Assembly: GCA_018823835.1 (NCBI GenBank)
Contig: JAHJHT010000002.1
Span: forward strand, 434,001 to 498,000
From: Alphaproteobacteria bacterium
Lineage (GTDB): Bacteria; Pseudomonadota; Alphaproteobacteria; Rhizobiales; Rhizobiaceae
Direction: 5' to 3'
Length of the DNA: 64,000 nucleotides
Part shown: positions 25,908-37,823 of the stretch, piece by piece
Layout of the letters: each line of letters starts with the position of its first letter
Numbering within the stretch: position 1 is the stretch's first letter
Notes under the pieces: model-generated
What the model saw: the letters and a program-made list of their open reading frames with translations, nothing else
Told to the model about the DNA's origin: nothing
Databases searched by the model: none
Made by a program: the position numbers and the translations under genes

Positions 25908-26612
25908 TCAGGAACGCGCCGGAATGGTCAGCCCGGCCGCAACGGCTGGCCTCGCCAGCGTGCGCTCGAGCCACGCCTGGACATTCGGGAACGCATCGAT
26001 ACCCACCAGTTCACCCGCCTCGTAGAACTGCAGCAGGCTGCGCAGCCAGCCGACATGCGCGATGTCGGCAATGGTGAACTCGTCGCCCATGAACCAGCGC
26101 CGCCCGGTCAGCCGTGTTTCCAGCACGCCGAGCAGCCGCCTTGATTCGTCGGCGTAGCGGTTCAGCGGCCGCTTGTCGGCGATTTCCTTGCCGGCAAACT
26201 TGTAGAAGAATCCGAGCTGGCCGAACATCGGGCCGATATTTGCCATCTGGAAAAACACCCATTGCACCGTCTCGTAGCGCAGCGCCGGATCGAGCGGCAT
26301 CAGCTTGCCGGTCTTCTCGGCGAGGTAGAGCAGGATGGCGCCGGACTCGAACAGGCCGATCGGCTCGCCGCCTGGCCCGTCAGGATCGATGATCGCCGGG
26401 ATCTTGCCGTTCGGGTTGAGCGACAGGAATTCCGGCGTCCAGGTCTCGTTGGCCGAGATGTTGATGGTGTGCGCCTCGTATGGCAGCCCGATCTCCTCCA
26501 GCGCGATCGACACCTTCACGCCGTTCGGCGTCGGGAAGGAATAGAGCTGCAGGCGGTCGGGATATTTGGCCTCCCAGCGGGAGGCGATGGGGAAGGCTGA
26601 GAGACCGGTCAT
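25908..26612 (-). CDS. Glutathione S-transferase (YfcG/YghU-like)
   Basis: The 234-residue protein has an N-terminal thioredoxin-like domain (about 20-100, with TPNGVKVSIALEE, KIPAIIDP and LFESGAILLYLAEKTG) and a C-terminal helical domain (about 105-225, GDEFTIADIAHVGWL). These are the features of the Nu-class YfcG/YghU disulfide-bond oxidoreductases. They act on glutathione-linked disulfides or peroxides. The start at 26612 gives a normal length; the upstream open frame is non-homologous-looking. Confidence 0.9.
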   Translation of the reverse strand: MTGLSAFPIASRWEAKYPDRLQLYSFPTPNGVKVSIALEEIGLPYEAHTINISANETWTPEFLSLNPNGKIPAIIDPDGPGGEPIGLFESGAILLYLAEKTGKLMPLDPALRYETVQWVFFQMANIGPMFGQLGFFYKFAGKEIADKRPLNRYADESRRLLGVLETRLTGRRWFMGDEFTIADIAHVGWLRSLLQFYEAGELVGIDAFPNVQAWLERTLARPAVAAGLTIPARS

Positions 26613-26718
26613 GCGAGGCTCCAAAGCGATGCGGGTGGGTTGTCTCCGACGCTGCCGCCGGAAGCCGAAGATGGGCACAGTGCAGCCGGGACGCCAGATA
26701 GGCCGGCATCCCGCCCGG

Positions 26719-27930
26719 TCAAGCCTTTGTGAAGGCCGCCACAGCATTGGTCCCGCCGAAGGCGAAGGCATTGCTGATCGCCGCCCGCACTTCGCGCCGG
26801 CGCGCCTCGTTCGGCGTCACGTCAAGGTCGCAGTCTGCGTCCGCCTCTCGGTAATTGGCGGTCGGCGGCACGATGCTCTCGCGGATCGCCATGATGCAGG
26901 CGATCGCCTCGATGGAGCCGGAAGCGCCCATGCAATGGCCGTGCATCGACTTGGTCGAGGACACCGAGAGGCGGTCGGCATCGGCGCCGAAGGCGCGCCT
27001 GATCGCAGCCGTCTCGATCTGGTCATTGGCCTTTGTGCCCGTGCCGTGGGCATTGATGTAGTCGATGTCGCCGGGCGCCAGGCCGGCATCCTCGAGGCAG
27101 GCAAGCATGGCTGCCGTCGGCCCCTCGACCGTGGGCGCCACGATGTCGCCGGCGTCGGCCGACATGCCCACGCCCGCCAGTTCGGCGAGGATGGTCGCGC
27201 CACGCGCTGTCGCGTGCTCGAAGGTCTCCAGCACCAGCATGCCGGAACCCTCGCCGATCACCAGCCCGTCGCGGTCGGCCGAGAACGGCCGGCAGGTCTC
27301 TCTGGCCAGCGCGCGCAGCGCCTCCCAACCCTTCATCAGCCCATAGACAAGCGGCGCATCGGCACCGCCGGCGATCATCACGTCGGCGCGGCCGAGCCGC
27401 AGCTGGTCGGCGGCCGAGGCAAAGGCGTGGTTGGACGAGGCGCAGGCCGACGTGACGGCAAAGGAGGGCCCGCGCAGGCCGTATTGCATGCTGATCTGGC
27501 CGGCAGGTGCGCTCGGCATCGTACGCGGAACCGAAAACACCGAAGCGCGCGGCTTCTTCTCGATGAAAAGCGTGCGGTAGTTTTCCTCGACGCATTCGAC
27601 GCCGAAGGTGCCAACGCCGACCACCGTACCGACGCGGCGCGTGTTGGACGCGTCGACCGTCAGCCCGGCATGGCGCAGCGCCTCACCCGCGGCGATCACC
27701 GACAGCAGGCTGAACCTGTCCATCGTCATCATCCGCTTGCGGTCGAGGCCATGCTCCGGCAGCGCCTTTATCTCGGCGCCGATGCGGTATTTCAGCTCGT
27801 GTATCGGCGCGTGCTCGATCTCGCCGATGGCCGAGCGGCCGGCGCGCATCGCGGCCCAGATGTCAGGTGCGGAATTGCCGAGCGCGCAGATGCCGCCAAT
27901 GCCGGTGACGGCAATACGCTGTCTTGTCAC
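26719..27930 (-). CDS. Beta-ketoacyl-ACP synthase, NodE/FabF-like
   Basis: The 403-residue condensing enzyme has the Cys163-His295-His332 catalytic triad ([27 protein letters not shown]) and Lys327. It resembles NodE and FabF. It begins one base after the stop of the acyl carrier protein gene, the same order as nodFE. No other nodulation gene is in the window, so the pair probably makes a special fatty acid for another purpose, such as a lipid or secondary metabolite. A catalytically active enzyme is expected. Confidence 0.88.
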   Translation of the reverse strand: MTRQRIAVTGIGGICALGNSAPDIWAAMRAGRSAIGEIEHAPIHELKYRIGAEIKALPEHGLDRKRMMTMDRFSLLSVIAAGEALRHAGLTVDASNTRRVGTVVGVGTFGVECVEENYRTLFIEKKPRASVFSVPRTMPSAPAGQISMQYGLRGPSFAVTSACASSNHAFASAADQLRLGRADVMIAGGADAPLVYGLMKGWEALRALARETCRPFSADRDGLVIGEGSGMLVLETFEHATARGATILAELAGVGMSADAGDIVAPTVEGPTAAMLACLEDAGLAPGDIDYINAHGTGTKANDQIETAAIRRAFGADADRLSVSSTKSMHGHCMGASGSIEAIACIMAIRESIVPPTANYREADADCDLDVTPNEARRREVRAAISNAFAFGGTNAVAAFTKA

Positions 27931-27931
27931 G

Positions 27932-28189
27932 TCAGGCGTTTTTCTTGGCGATCAGGTCGCGCACGGCCTCAACCATGTCACCGACATTCGACAGGTTGCT
28001 CCACGCCTCGACAGTATTCATCTCGATCTCGATGTCGTAGGCTTCTTCGAGATCGAAAATGATCTCGGTCAGCTCGAGCGAATGAATTCCGAGTGCGGTC
28101 AGCTCCGTATCCAGGCCAATCTCGCCACCGTCCGGCTCGGCGTGAGCCTTGATCTTGGCGATGATGTCGTCTGCAAGCTGATCAGCCAT
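27932..28189 (-). CDS. Acyl carrier protein, NodF-like
   Basis: The 85-residue protein matches NodF-type carriers closely, including the C-terminal [12 protein letters not shown] and VGDMVEAV segments. The 4'-phosphopantetheine attachment Ser37 is in the motif GIHSLEL. The residue before the serine is His instead of the usual Asp of DSL, and the codon is an unambiguous CAT. The gene is followed one base later by the NodE-like synthase. It probably carries acyl chains for that enzyme. Confidence 0.88.
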   Translation of the reverse strand: MADQLADDIIAKIKAHAEPDGGEIGLDTELTALGIHSLELTEIIFDLEEAYDIEIEMNTVEAWSNLSNVGDMVEAVRDLIAKKNA

Positions 28190-28401
28190 TGCGTCCTTCC
28201 AAAATAGTGCGTTGCCCCCCTATGGCTAACGCAGATTCCCCTGATCTTCCGTCCTGCGGCATGGCCGTCGGGCTGACGCTGGATTTTTGGGCAACTGCCC
28301 GGAAGCTGTCTTCTATAGGAAGCGAAACGTCGCGAGGCAACAACGGAAGTGCTCGACAAAGCGTTCCGGGTGCCCGACCATATGGCAGGAAAAATGAAGA
28401 G

Positions 28402-29241
28402 ATGCTGATGGATTCCGGCGATATGCTCGAGCTCGCGGCGCAACGCGTCGCGGCGCGCGGCAGGCTTGTCGTCCGGCGCGCTGCCGGGCGCACCCGGCTT
28501 GCCCGGCTGCACCAGGACGGTGCCGCAAAGATCCGCATGCCGGCCGCCGTCGCCGACCCGCTGGAAGCAGTCCTCATCAACACGGCCGGGGGGCTGACGG
28601 GCGGCGACCGTGTCGCCTGGCAGGTCGAAGCCGAGGCCGGCGCCTCGGTCACCGTCACGACGCAGGCCTGCGAAAGGCTCTATCGCACCGGTTTGGGCCG
28701 CGCAGAAGTCGATGTCCGGCTGATCGCGGGCCCGGGCGCGCGACTCGCCTGGCTGCCGCAGGAAACCATCGTCTTCGACCGTTCTGCCTTCGCCCGCAGG
28801 CTCGAGGCCGATCTCGCCGAAGGCGCCGAGGCGCTGATCCTGGAGGCCACCGTGTTCGGCCGGCTCGCCATGGGCGAGGCCGTGCGGCAAGCCGACTTTC
28901 ACGACCGCTGGCGCATCCGGCAGAACGGCAGGTTGATCCATGCCGAGGATTTCGCCATCGGTCCCGACACCGCCGCAACGCTCGGTCTTGGCGCCGTCAC
29001 CGGCGGCGGCATCGCCGTTGCCACGCTGCTCGTCGTCGCGCCGGACGCTGAGGAGCGCCTCGCCGCGGTGCGTGACATCGTCGGCGAGGACGGCGGCGCC
29101 AGCGCCTGGAGCGTGGCCGGAACTGGCAAGCTTCTTGCGAGGCTCGCTGCCGGGGACAGCTACCGGCTGCGCCAGCGGCTGGTGCCGCTGATCGGCCTGC
29201 TCAATGGACAGGCAGGCCTGCCCAAGGTTTGGTCAATCTAG
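28402..29241 (+). CDS. ureD: Urease accessory protein UreD
   Basis: The 279-residue protein shows the UreD pattern ([44 protein letters not shown]). UreD/UreH docks on apo-urease and, with UreF and UreG, delivers nickel. I took the ATG at 28402; another ATG lies two codons later. It opens the urease cluster, and ureA starts 14 bases after its stop. The 212-base region upstream (28190-28401) holds no recognisable promoter. Confidence 0.93.
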   Translation: MLMDSGDMLELAAQRVAARGRLVVRRAAGRTRLARLHQDGAAKIRMPAAVADPLEAVLINTAGGLTGGDRVAWQVEAEAGASVTVTTQACERLYRTGLGRAEVDVRLIAGPGARLAWLPQETIVFDRSAFARRLEADLAEGAEALILEATVFGRLAMGEAVRQADFHDRWRIRQNGRLIHAEDFAIGPDTAATLGLGAVTGGGIAVATLLVVAPDAEERLAAVRDIVGEDGGASAWSVAGTGKLLARLAAGDSYRLRQRLVPLIGLLNGQAGLPKVWSI

Positions 29242-29255
29242 GAGTTTTCGGCAGC

Positions 29256-29558
29256 ATGAACCTGACGCCCCGGGAAAAGGACAAGCTGCTGGTCGCCATG
29301 GCGGCAATCGTGGCGCGCAAGCGGCTGGAGCGCGGCGTGAGGCTCAACCACCCGGAAGCCATCGCGCTGATCACCGATTTCGTCGTCGAGGGCGCGCGCG
29401 ACGGACGCACGGTTGCCGATCTCATGGAAGCCGGTGCCCATGTCATCACCCGCGACCAGGTCATGGAGGGCATCGCCGAGATGATCCACGACGTGCAGGT
29501 CGAGGCGACCTTTCCCGACGGCACCAAGCTCGTCACCGTGCACGAACCGATCCGCTAG
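29256..29558 (+). CDS. ureA: Urease gamma subunit UreA
   Basis: The 100-residue protein is a full-length UreA ([20 protein letters not shown] at the start, VTVHEPIR at the end). It is the smallest subunit of the (UreABC)3 cytoplasmic enzyme that hydrolyses urea to ammonia and carbamate. TAGGAG lies before the ATG. The stop codon is within the ribosome site of the following DUF1272 gene. Confidence 0.96.
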   Translation: MNLTPREKDKLLVAMAAIVARKRLERGVRLNHPEAIALITDFVVEGARDGRTVADLMEAGAHVITRDQVMEGIAEMIHDVQVEATFPDGTKLVTVHEPIR

Positions 29559-29569
29559 GAGGCTCTCCA

Positions 29570-29827
29570 TTGCTCGACCTCAGGCCAAATTGCGAATGCT
29601 GCGACAAGGACCTTGCGCCAGCCGCGACCGATGCCATGATCTGCACCTATGAATGCACCTTCTGCGCCGATTGCGTCGAAGCTGTGCTCGGCGGCGTCTG
29701 CCCCAATTGCGGTGGCAGTTTCTCGCCGCGCCCTATCCGTCCAGCGGCCATGCTGGCAAAACACCCCGCCTCGACGGAGCGCGTGCTCAAGGCAGAGGGA
29801 TGTTCGCCGCCTGCACGGGCTGCCTGA
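29570..29827 (+). CDS. DUF1272 cysteine-rich protein in the urease operon
   Basis: The 85-residue protein starts at TTG, seven bases after a perfect AGGAGG that overlaps the ureA stop. It matches DUF1272 (LRPNCECCDKDL, MICTYECTFC, CADC, CPNCGG). Eight or nine cysteines in CxxC-type pairs suggest a treble-clef or double zinc site. Function unknown. Its place between ureA and ureJ suggests a link to nitrogen metabolism or metal handling. Confidence 0.85.
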   Translation: MLDLRPNCECCDKDLAPAATDAMICTYECTFCADCVEAVLGGVCPNCGGSFSPRPIRPAAMLAKHPASTERVLKAEGCSPPARAA

Positions 29828-29864
29828 GACCGATTTCACAGCCTGAATGAACAGGAATCCATCC

Positions 29865-30455
29865 ATGACCAGACGTCTCGCCTTCGCCGCCATCGCCTCG
29901 CTTGCCGCCGCGTCGCCGGCCCTCGCGCATCCGGGTGCCCTCGACCATGGCTCGCTCGCGGCGGGAATGGCGCACCCATTCCTCGGCCTCGACCATGTGC
30001 TGGCGATGCTGGCCGTCGGCCTGTGGGCCTCGCTCCTCGGCGCGCAGGGCGAGAGGCGCGCCGTCTGGCTGGTGCCGGCAGCCTTCGTCGGCGCCATGGC
30101 AGTGGGCTTCGCGCTGGCGCTCTCAGGCCTGGCGCTCCCCTTCGTCGAGCCGACCATCCTCGCCTCGGTGGTGGTGCTCGGTCTGCTTGCAGCGGCCGCC
30201 TACACGGTGCCGGTCGGCGCCGGCATGGCGCTGGTCGCTTCCTTTGCCCTGTTCCACGGTTACGCGCATGGGGGTGAGCTAGGCGGAGCGAACGCACTCG
30301 GCTTCGGCCTCGGTTTCGCCGTTTCGACGGCGCTGCTTCACCTGGCGGGCATCGGCCTCGGCCGCCTGCTCGGTAGCTCCGCAGGCCGCATCCTGATCCG
30401 TTTCATGGGTGGCGCGACCGCCGTCGCCGGTCTCGTGGTGGCGATGGGAGCCTGA
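29865..30455 (+). CDS. ureJ: HupE/UreJ family nickel permease-like protein
   Basis: The 196-residue membrane protein has an N-terminal signal peptide (cleavage near SPALA-HPG) and about six helices. It carries the HupE/UreJ metal motif [13 protein letters not shown] (about residues 35-47) and the second His motif HGYAHG (about 130). Such proteins import nickel for urease or hydrogenase. The ATG at 29865 has an AGGA site; an ATG at 29847 is less likely. It is followed three bases later by ureB. Confidence 0.9.
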   Translation: MTRRLAFAAIASLAAASPALAHPGALDHGSLAAGMAHPFLGLDHVLAMLAVGLWASLLGAQGERRAVWLVPAAFVGAMAVGFALALSGLALPFVEPTILASVVVLGLLAAAAYTVPVGAGMALVASFALFHGYAHGGELGGANALGFGLGFAVSTALLHLAGIGLGRLLGSSAGRILIRFMGGATAVAGLVVAMGA

Positions 30456-30457
30456 CC

Positions 30458-30763
30458 ATGATCCCCGGCGAAGTCATCACCGCCCCCGGCTCGATCGAAC
30501 TCAACAAGGGCGCCGCCACGGTGACCCTTCGCGTCGCGAACACAGGAGACCGACCGATCCAGGTCGGCAGCCACTACCACTTCTTCGAAACCAACGAGGG
30601 GCTGCGCTTCGACCGCGACAGGGCGCGCGGCATGCGGCTCGATATCGCGGCGGGAACCGCCGTCCGGTTCGAGCCCGGCCAGGAGCGCGATGTCACGCTG
30701 GTCCCTGTCGGCGGCAAGCGCGAAATCTACGGCTTCCGCCAGCAGGTCATGGGCAAGCTGTGA
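30458..30763 (+). CDS. ureB: Urease beta subunit UreB
   Basis: The 101-residue protein is a complete UreB ([34 protein letters not shown]). It forms the structural beta chain of urease. It starts three bases after ureJ, so both are translated from one message. The next plus-strand urease gene, ureC, is more than 1.1 kb away because two other genes intervene. Confidence 0.96.
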   Translation: MIPGEVITAPGSIELNKGAATVTLRVANTGDRPIQVGSHYHFFETNEGLRFDRDRARGMRLDIAAGTAVRFEPGQERDVTLVPVGGKREIYGFRQQVMGKL

Positions 30764-30807
30764 GCAGGAAGGCGCCGACAGGTGTGTCGGTATCGGGCCG
30801 TTCAGGC

Positions 30808-31284
30808 TCAGCTCGGCGGCTTGGTCGCCGCATAGATCGTCACCTTGCTGTCATCGCTGAACGCCACGGCGATGATGTCGCGCATCAGCACGTTGCGCGA
30901 ATCCACAGCGTGAAACAGCATGGCGTTGCCCTCGAGTTCCTTGCGCAGCTCGGCGATCTCGTCCTGGTGTGCGGCGATGCTTGCCTCGATCTGGGGCGGC
31001 GGACCGCCCTCGGCCTGTGCGGCATCGCTCAGGAAGACGATGTCGACCGTGTCGAGCGTCGTCACCTTGCGCACCCTGCCCGTCGTTTCGACAGTCTTGT
31101 CGATCGCCGAGAGCACATCGTCGATGGCGGCAATCGAACGCGTCTCCTGTTCGTCGACCTCGGACCCGACGATCGTATCGATCGCCTGGTCGCTGTCGAG
31201 GCCCTGCGCCTGCGCAATTGGCGCCGCGGCCAGCATGGTCAGCGCGGCAAGCGAGACGGCGCGGAATGTTCGTCCGGAATGCAT
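30808..31284 (-). CDS. Secreted protein of unknown function, opposite strand within the urease cluster
   Basis: The 158-residue protein has a signal peptide (hydrophobic residues 9-22, cleavage after IAQAQ). It then has a mixed helical region and a C-terminal segment (DIIAVAFSDDSKVTIYAATKP). GAGAGAGG precedes the ATG at 31284. I do not recognise the family. It is transcribed against the urease genes and separates ureB from ureC, so the cluster cannot be one simple unhindered message. Confidence 0.7.
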   Translation of the reverse strand: MHSGRTFRAVSLAALTMLAAAPIAQAQGLDSDQAIDTIVGSEVDEQETRSIAAIDDVLSAIDKTVETTGRVRKVTTLDTVDIVFLSDAAQAEGGPPPQIEASIAAHQDEIAELRKELEGNAMLFHAVDSRNVLMRDIIAVAFSDDSKVTIYAATKPPS

Positions 31285-31445
31285 GGCGTCCTCTCTCATT
31301 CTGCGACGCAACGCAGGGTGTGCGGCCCGGTTCCATCATTTCGCCCCGCCGCCATCGTGCCCGGCGATTGCGGCGAAAATGGACTTTCGAGCACGGCCCC
31401 CCGGCCTCGGGGAGCCCTCGGCACGCGCCCGGCATGGAGCCGGCC

Positions 31446-31847
31446 ATGAGAATACTTCTCACCCTCGCCCTTCTCTGCACAGCCGCTTCGCCTCTGGCCG
31501 CCGAAGAGAAACTGGACTGCGAGAACGTGATGGCGCAGCAGGACATGACGATCTGCGCCAGCCGCGACTACGATGCTGCCGATGCCGAACTCAACGCCGT
31601 CTGGAAAGAGGCGCGCGCTGCCGCAAAGGCTGAGGACGCAGAGTATCAAGAGGATCTGAAGGGTGCCGAGAAGGCTCTTCTCGCCGAACAGCGCGGCTGG
31701 ATCGCCTATCGCGACGGCCATTGCGAACTGGCAGGTTTCGAGGCGCGCGGCGGCTCCATGGAGCCGATGCTGGTTGCGATGTGCCTCGCCGAAACCACGC
31801 GCCTGCGCACCCAGGAACTCATGCGATACATCGACGGACCCCAATAG
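31446..31847 (+). CDS. Lysozyme inhibitor LprI/DUF1311 family protein
   Basis: The 133-residue protein has a signal peptide (MRILLTLALLCTAASPLAAEE). Its mature domain has four cysteines (CENVMAQQDMTIC, DGHCELAG, MCLAE) and the DYDAADAELNAVWK motif of the LprI-N/DUF1311 family. Some members inhibit lysozyme in the periplasm; many are uncharacterised. It ends 27 bases before ureC and probably shares its transcript. An in-frame ATG four codons earlier is possible. Confidence 0.82.
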   Translation: MRILLTLALLCTAASPLAAEEKLDCENVMAQQDMTICASRDYDAADAELNAVWKEARAAAKAEDAEYQEDLKGAEKALLAEQRGWIAYRDGHCELAGFEARGGSMEPMLVAMCLAETTRLRTQELMRYIDGPQ

Positions 31848-31874
31848 CAGCTAACACCCGGAACGGACGAAGCC

Positions 31875-33587
<1,713 letters not shown>

Positions 33588-33616
33588 GTGTCGGGAATAC
33601 CCGCAAAGGACACGCC

Positions 33617-34201
33617 TTGAAACTCTCGCTCAACACCGACTTCACCAAGCTGGCGCGCGCCGTTTCCGTCATCCGCGCCGCCGAGCGCCCGGCCGGAGCC
33701 GAGCCCTTCGACCATGCCGAACTCGTCCACGACGAGCGCCATCTGCGCCGCCGCGTCATTCAACTGGCGCAGGGCGAGAAGGTCCTGGTCGACCTGCCCG
33801 AAACCATCGTGCTTGCGCATGGCGACCTGCTCGTGCTGGAGGACGGCCGCCAGGCCGAGATCGTTGCCGCGGCCGAAGAGCTTTACGACATCCGGCCGCG
33901 CGATGCGTTGCACCTCACGGAACTTGCCTGGCACATCGGCAACCGCCATCTCGCCGCCGCCATCGAGCCCGGCCGCATCCTCATCCTGCGCGACCATGTC
34001 ATCAAGGCCATGCTCGAAGGGCTCGGGGCCACCGTCGCCGATACGGTCGAGCCATTTTCCCCGCTTGCCGGCGCCTATTCCGGGCATGGAACGCATGGCC
34101 ACGGCGCGCATTCGCATGACCACGGCCACCACGATCACGGCGAGCGCGACGCCCATGGACGCCTGCCCGGCGATCCGCATTATGGCCACAGCCATGGCTG
34201 A
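33617..34201 (+). CDS. ureE: Urease nickel metallochaperone UreE
   Basis: The 194-residue protein has the UreE N-terminal peptide-binding domain and the metal-binding C-terminal domain ([30 protein letters not shown]). It ends in a His-rich tail with about 15 histidines over the last 40 residues, for nickel storage. It starts at TTG behind AAAGGA. Its last eight bases overlap the start of ureF. Confidence 0.94.
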   Translation: MKLSLNTDFTKLARAVSVIRAAERPAGAEPFDHAELVHDERHLRRRVIQLAQGEKVLVDLPETIVLAHGDLLVLEDGRQAEIVAAAEELYDIRPRDALHLTELAWHIGNRHLAAAIEPGRILILRDHVIKAMLEGLGATVADTVEPFSPLAGAYSGHGTHGHGAHSHDHGHHDHGERDAHGRLPGDPHYGHSHG

Positions 34202-34859
34202 GCAGCGGGCCGGGCTGCTGCGTCTTATGACGTGGCTTTCACCGGTCTTTCCCGTCGGCGGCTTCTCCTACTCGCATGGGCTGGAGCGCGCCGTGCATGA
34301 CGGACGCGTCGCCGACCGCGACGGACTTGAGGCATGGCTCGGCGCGCTGATCGAGATCGGTTCCGGCTGGAACGACGCGGTGCTGTTTGCCGAGGCATGG
34401 CGGCGAGCCGACGCGGGCGAGGAATTCGGCGAACTGGCCGAACTGGCCGAAGCGCTTGCCGGGTCGCTGGAGCGTCACCGCGAAACCACGCTGCAGGGCG
34501 CAGCCTTCCTTGCCGCTGCCGCCGGCTGGCCGCATCCGGTCATCGGCAGGCTGCCGGAGACACCAGCCTATTGCATCGCGGTCGGCGCAGTGTCCGGCGC
34601 GCATGCCGTGCCGCTTTCCGACGCGCTCGCCGCCTATTTGCAAGCTTTTTGCGCAAATCTCGCCCAAGCTGGGATCCGGCTCTCCGTTACCGGCCAGTCC
34701 GGCGCGGTCGCCACGATCGCCGCCCTCGAGCCGCGCGTGCTGGCGGTCGCTGCCCGCGCCGCGCAATCCACCCTCGACGGTCTCGGCTCGGCCAGTATAC
34801 TCTCCGACATCATGGCGATGAATCACGAGACGCAATATTCGAGGCTGTTCCGCACATGA
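34194..34859 (+). CDS. ureF: Urease accessory protein UreF
   Basis: The 221-residue helical protein shows the UreF signature ([24 protein letters not shown], [42 protein letters not shown]). It joins UreD and UreG to activate urease. The chosen ATG overlaps ureE by eight bases; an ATG four codons earlier is also possible. Its stop overlaps the start of the DUF3995 gene (ATGA). Confidence 0.94.
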   Translation: MAEQRAGLLRLMTWLSPVFPVGGFSYSHGLERAVHDGRVADRDGLEAWLGALIEIGSGWNDAVLFAEAWRRADAGEEFGELAELAEALAGSLERHRETTLQGAAFLAAAAGWPHPVIGRLPETPAYCIAVGAVSGAHAVPLSDALAAYLQAFCANLAQAGIRLSVTGQSGAVATIAALEPRVLAVAARAAQSTLDGLGSASILSDIMAMNHETQYSRLFRT

Positions 34860-35296
34860 TGATGCTGGCGCTGCTGGTAGCGGGCGTGCTGCTGCTCATC
34901 GCCGCCCTGCATGTCTACTGGGGCCTCGGCGGCCTGTGGCCGGGTACCGACGCCGCCGATCTCGCAGCCCGCGTCGCGGGCTTTGCCGGCGAACCGTCGC
35001 CGCCCTCTGCCATCGCCAGCTTCCTGGTCGCGTCGCTACTCGTCTATTCGGCCATCGTCGCGCTGGTGCTGGGCGGCCTGATCCAGAGCCCCATACCCTT
35101 CTTTCTGCTCGGCCCCTCGGCGCTCACCATCACGCTGATCTTCGTCGGGCGCGGCATTGCCGGCTACACATCTGCCTGGCGCCGGCTTACCCCGGTCGAG
35201 CCCTTCGCGCGTCTTGATCGCTATTACTACTCGCCGCTCTGCCTGCTCATCGGCGCCGGCATTTTCACTCTCGGCATCAGGGGATTTTCTGGATGA
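34856..35296 (+). CDS. DUF3995 membrane protein between ureF and ureG
   Basis: The 146-residue protein has four predicted membrane helices and the [13 protein letters not shown] segment typical of DUF3995. Function unknown. It overlaps ureF by four bases (ATGA) and ureG by four bases (ATGA). Translation is therefore coupled on both sides, so it is an integral member of the operon. A role in metal or urea/ammonia passage is only a guess. Confidence 0.82.
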   Translation: MMMLALLVAGVLLLIAALHVYWGLGGLWPGTDAADLAARVAGFAGEPSPPSAIASFLVASLLVYSAIVALVLGGLIQSPIPFFLLGPSALTITLIFVGRGIAGYTSAWRRLTPVEPFARLDRYYYSPLCLLIGAGIFTLGIRGFSG

Positions 35297-35925
35297 CATC
35301 GCATAACGGGCCGCTTCGCGTCGGCATCGGCGGGCCGGTCGGCTCAGGCAAGACGACGCTGACCGAAAAGCTCTGCAAGGCGTTGCGCGACGAGTTCTCC
35401 ATCGCCGTCGTCACCAACGACATCTACACGCGCGAGGACGCGCTGATGCTGGCCCGCTTGCAGGCGCTGCCCGAGGACCGCATCATGGGTGTCGAGACCG
35501 GCGGCTGCCCGCACACGGCGATCCGCGAGGACGCCTCGATCAACCTGCAGGCGATCGCCGAGATGAACCGCAAGTTCCCCGACCTCGACATCGTCTTCAT
35601 CGAATCGGGCGGCGACAATCTCGCCGCAACCTTCTCGCCCGACCTCGCTGACCTGACGCTGTACGTGATCTCGGTCTGCCAGGGCGAGGAGATCCCGCGC
35701 AAGGGCGGACCGGGCATCACCCGCTCCGACTTCCTGGTCATCAACAAGAGCGACCTCGCGCCCTATGTGAACGTCAATCTCGACGTCATGGAACGCGACG
35801 CAGCCAGGCAGCGCGGCAAGCGCCCCTTCGGCTTCACCGACCTGTCGCGGGGCAAGGGGCTGGACGCGGTGATCGACTACATCGTCGAGAATGGCGGGTT
35901 GCGCATGGCGCGCCCGGCAGCCTAG
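35293..35925 (+). CDS. ureG: Urease accessory GTPase UreG
   Basis: The 210-residue SIMIBI GTPase has the P-loop [10 protein letters not shown] (about residues 11-20), the nickel-binding Cys-Pro-His in [14 protein letters not shown] (about 70) and the NKSDLAPYV guanine motif (about 150). It supplies GTP-dependent nickel insertion. It starts inside the DUF3995 stop and ends four bases into the convergent cyclase gene. Confidence 0.97.
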   Translation: MTSHNGPLRVGIGGPVGSGKTTLTEKLCKALRDEFSIAVVTNDIYTREDALMLARLQALPEDRIMGVETGGCPHTAIREDASINLQAIAEMNRKFPDLDIVFIESGGDNLAATFSPDLADLTLYVISVCQGEEIPRKGGPGITRSDFLVINKSDLAPYVNVNLDVMERDAARQRGKRPFGFTDLSRGKGLDAVIDYIVENGGLRMARPAA

Positions 35926-37778
35926 GCCGTCCCGCTGCCGGCCTTCGCCGTTTCGGCATGTACTGCCGCCGGACCTGCTTCGCCAACCAGCCGCCAGATG
36001 GCCACGCTCTGCTCGCGTCCCTTGACGGTGACGTCGCCCAGCGGCTCGAAGCGGAAGCCGGCGCCCGCCGCCTGCACGACATCGCCGCTGACCAGGATCG
36101 TGACTGCCTCGTCGCCGATATAGTCGGATGCCAGCGCCTCGATGCGCGCACAGACATTCACCGTGTCGCCAATCACCGTGTAGTTCATGCGCGTGCGGCC
36201 GCCGATATTGCCGACGATCAGCGGCCCGGTATGCAGCGCGATCTTCAGGCGGAACTTCTCGCCCTGCACTTCGTGTTCTCTGGCCGCAAGCGCGCTTGCC
36301 ATGGCCAGGGCGGTCCGGCAGGCGCGCGCCGCGTGGTCCTGGATCGGCTCCGGCGCACCCCAGAAGGCCATCACCGCATCGCCGATATACTTGTCCAGCG
36401 TGCCGTCCTCTGCCTCGATGCAGGCACCCAGCATCTCGAAGTGATCGTTGAGCAGCGCCGCCACGCGGGCCGGCGGCAGGCTTTCAGACAGTGGCGTGAA
36501 GCCGACAATGTCGGCAAACATCACCGTCAGCTCAGCCTCGCGTGCGTCGGTGACGGGCCCGCCCGTCACGGTCATCAGCCGGCGCACCAGCTGGTGCGGC
36601 ACATAGGCCTGAAACCACTTCAGGCCCTGAATCATGCGGTTGAAGGAAACCGCCTGGTCGTCGATCTCGCGGATCATCGAGCCCCGCAGAGGCCGGATCG
36701 TGTCGAGTTCCAAGCGCTCGATCTTGCCCGCCGCCGAGGCCACGGCACGCATCGGCCTGGCGATCCGCCGCGCCAGCAGCAATGCCGCCGCCAGCGATAC
36801 AACCAGCATTCCGATGCTGATGGCGATGGAGCCGATCAGGCGCCTGATCTGCTCGCTCACCGCTTCCACAGGAACGTGGATGCCGATCCGCCACGGCACC
36901 GCGCCATAGGCGTTGCTGGTGCGCGACAGGATCAGGTCGCCCGACTCGCGCTGTCCGGTTTCGCGGATATCGAGGTCTTCCCAGCCGCGCAGCTTGACCT
37001 TCTCGGCCTGCGAGAAGCCCGCCAGCACGGGATCGCCAATCTCCGTCACCGAGAGCATCGGCCTTTCGGCCGACAGCAGCTTTTCGCGGCTTTCATCCAG
37101 CATCGCCGGATGCGCCAGCACGTGGTCGTCGCCGTAGAGCACGAAGGCGGTCAGCCCGTTCTGGTTGAGCTTGCTGACGAAGCGCGACAGGGCCTCGAGC
37201 GAGATGCCGGTGGCGACCGAACCGACAACCTCGCCCTTGTTCGCGAGGCGCGAGCCGATGGTGATGTAGGTTTCGTTGTTGAGATGATAGGGCGGCGCCC
37301 AGACCATGTCCTTCGATGTCGCAAGGCCGGACATGAAGGCGGAGAACTGCGGAACATCGGCTTCGGGATTCTCGGTGACCCCGATACCGCCAGTCTCGGT
37401 CCGGTACACCGATACGCCACTATCGTTTTTGCGCCAGAGCACGATGCCACCGAGTTGCGGCGCCGGAGCCAGCGAGCCGCCCAGAACGTCCGTCAGGCGC
37501 CGGTTGTCCGTCAGGTCGAGCGAACCGTCGGCGACGCGGCTGCTGATGCCGGCAATCAGGTCGGGGCCGGGTTGAAGATGGTCGGCGACCGCCCGCTCGA
37601 GCGCCGAAATCGTCAGCTCCGCGCGCTGTCTGGTCAGTTCGAGCGTGTTCTTGATGCTGGCCGAAGCCGAAATGACGAGCACCGTGCCGGTGGCGACCGC
37701 CGTAAGGCCCCCCAGCGCGATCATCAGGATGATGGTTATTCGAAACCGCATGTCGTTGCGGGCGAGTCTTACAGCCAT
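35922..37778 (-). CDS. Membrane-bound class III adenylate/guanylate cyclase with periplasmic sensor and HAMP
   Basis: The 618-residue protein has an N-terminal helix (about residues 12-34), a Cache-like extracytoplasmic sensor (about 40-310), a second helix (about 320-340), HAMP (about 340-395) and a CYCc catalytic domain (about 420-600). The metal Asp residues are present ([19 protein letters not shown]), the Lys of TLDKYIGD fits adenine recognition, and [11 protein letters not shown] supplies the transition-state Asn and Arg. cAMP production is likely. Another start at 37751 (MRFRITII) is possible. The sensed ligand is unknown. Confidence 0.9.
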   Translation of the reverse strand: MAVRLARNDMRFRITIILMIALGGLTAVATGTVLVISASASIKNTLELTRQRAELTISALERAVADHLQPGPDLIAGISSRVADGSLDLTDNRRLTDVLGGSLAPAPQLGGIVLWRKNDSGVSVYRTETGGIGVTENPEADVPQFSAFMSGLATSKDMVWAPPYHLNNETYITIGSRLANKGEVVGSVATGISLEALSRFVSKLNQNGLTAFVLYGDDHVLAHPAMLDESREKLLSAERPMLSVTEIGDPVLAGFSQAEKVKLRGWEDLDIRETGQRESGDLILSRTSNAYGAVPWRIGIHVPVEAVSEQIRRLIGSIAISIGMLVVSLAAALLLARRIARPMRAVASAAGKIERLELDTIRPLRGSMIREIDDQAVSFNRMIQGLKWFQAYVPHQLVRRLMTVTGGPVTDAREAELTVMFADIVGFTPLSESLPPARVAALLNDHFEMLGACIEAEDGTLDKYIGDAVMAFWGAPEPIQDHAARACRTALAMASALAAREHEVQGEKFRLKIALHTGPLIVGNIGGRTRMNYTVIGDTVNVCARIEALASDYIGDEAVTILVSGDVVQAAGAGFRFEPLGDVTVKGREQSVAIWRLVGEAGPAAVHAETAKAGSGTA

Positions 37779-37801
37779 TCGTGGCCGTTAGAAAGCCGAT
37801 G

Positions 37802-37823
37802 CGCCAACCACCGCGGATTGGCG
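37802..37823. promoter_or_regulatory. CGCCAA-N10-TTGGCG inverted repeat between divergent genes
   Basis: A perfect 6-base inverted repeat lies in the 126-base gap between the cyclase and the class II aldolase. It could be an operator for either gene. No regulator can be named. Confidence 0.3.
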
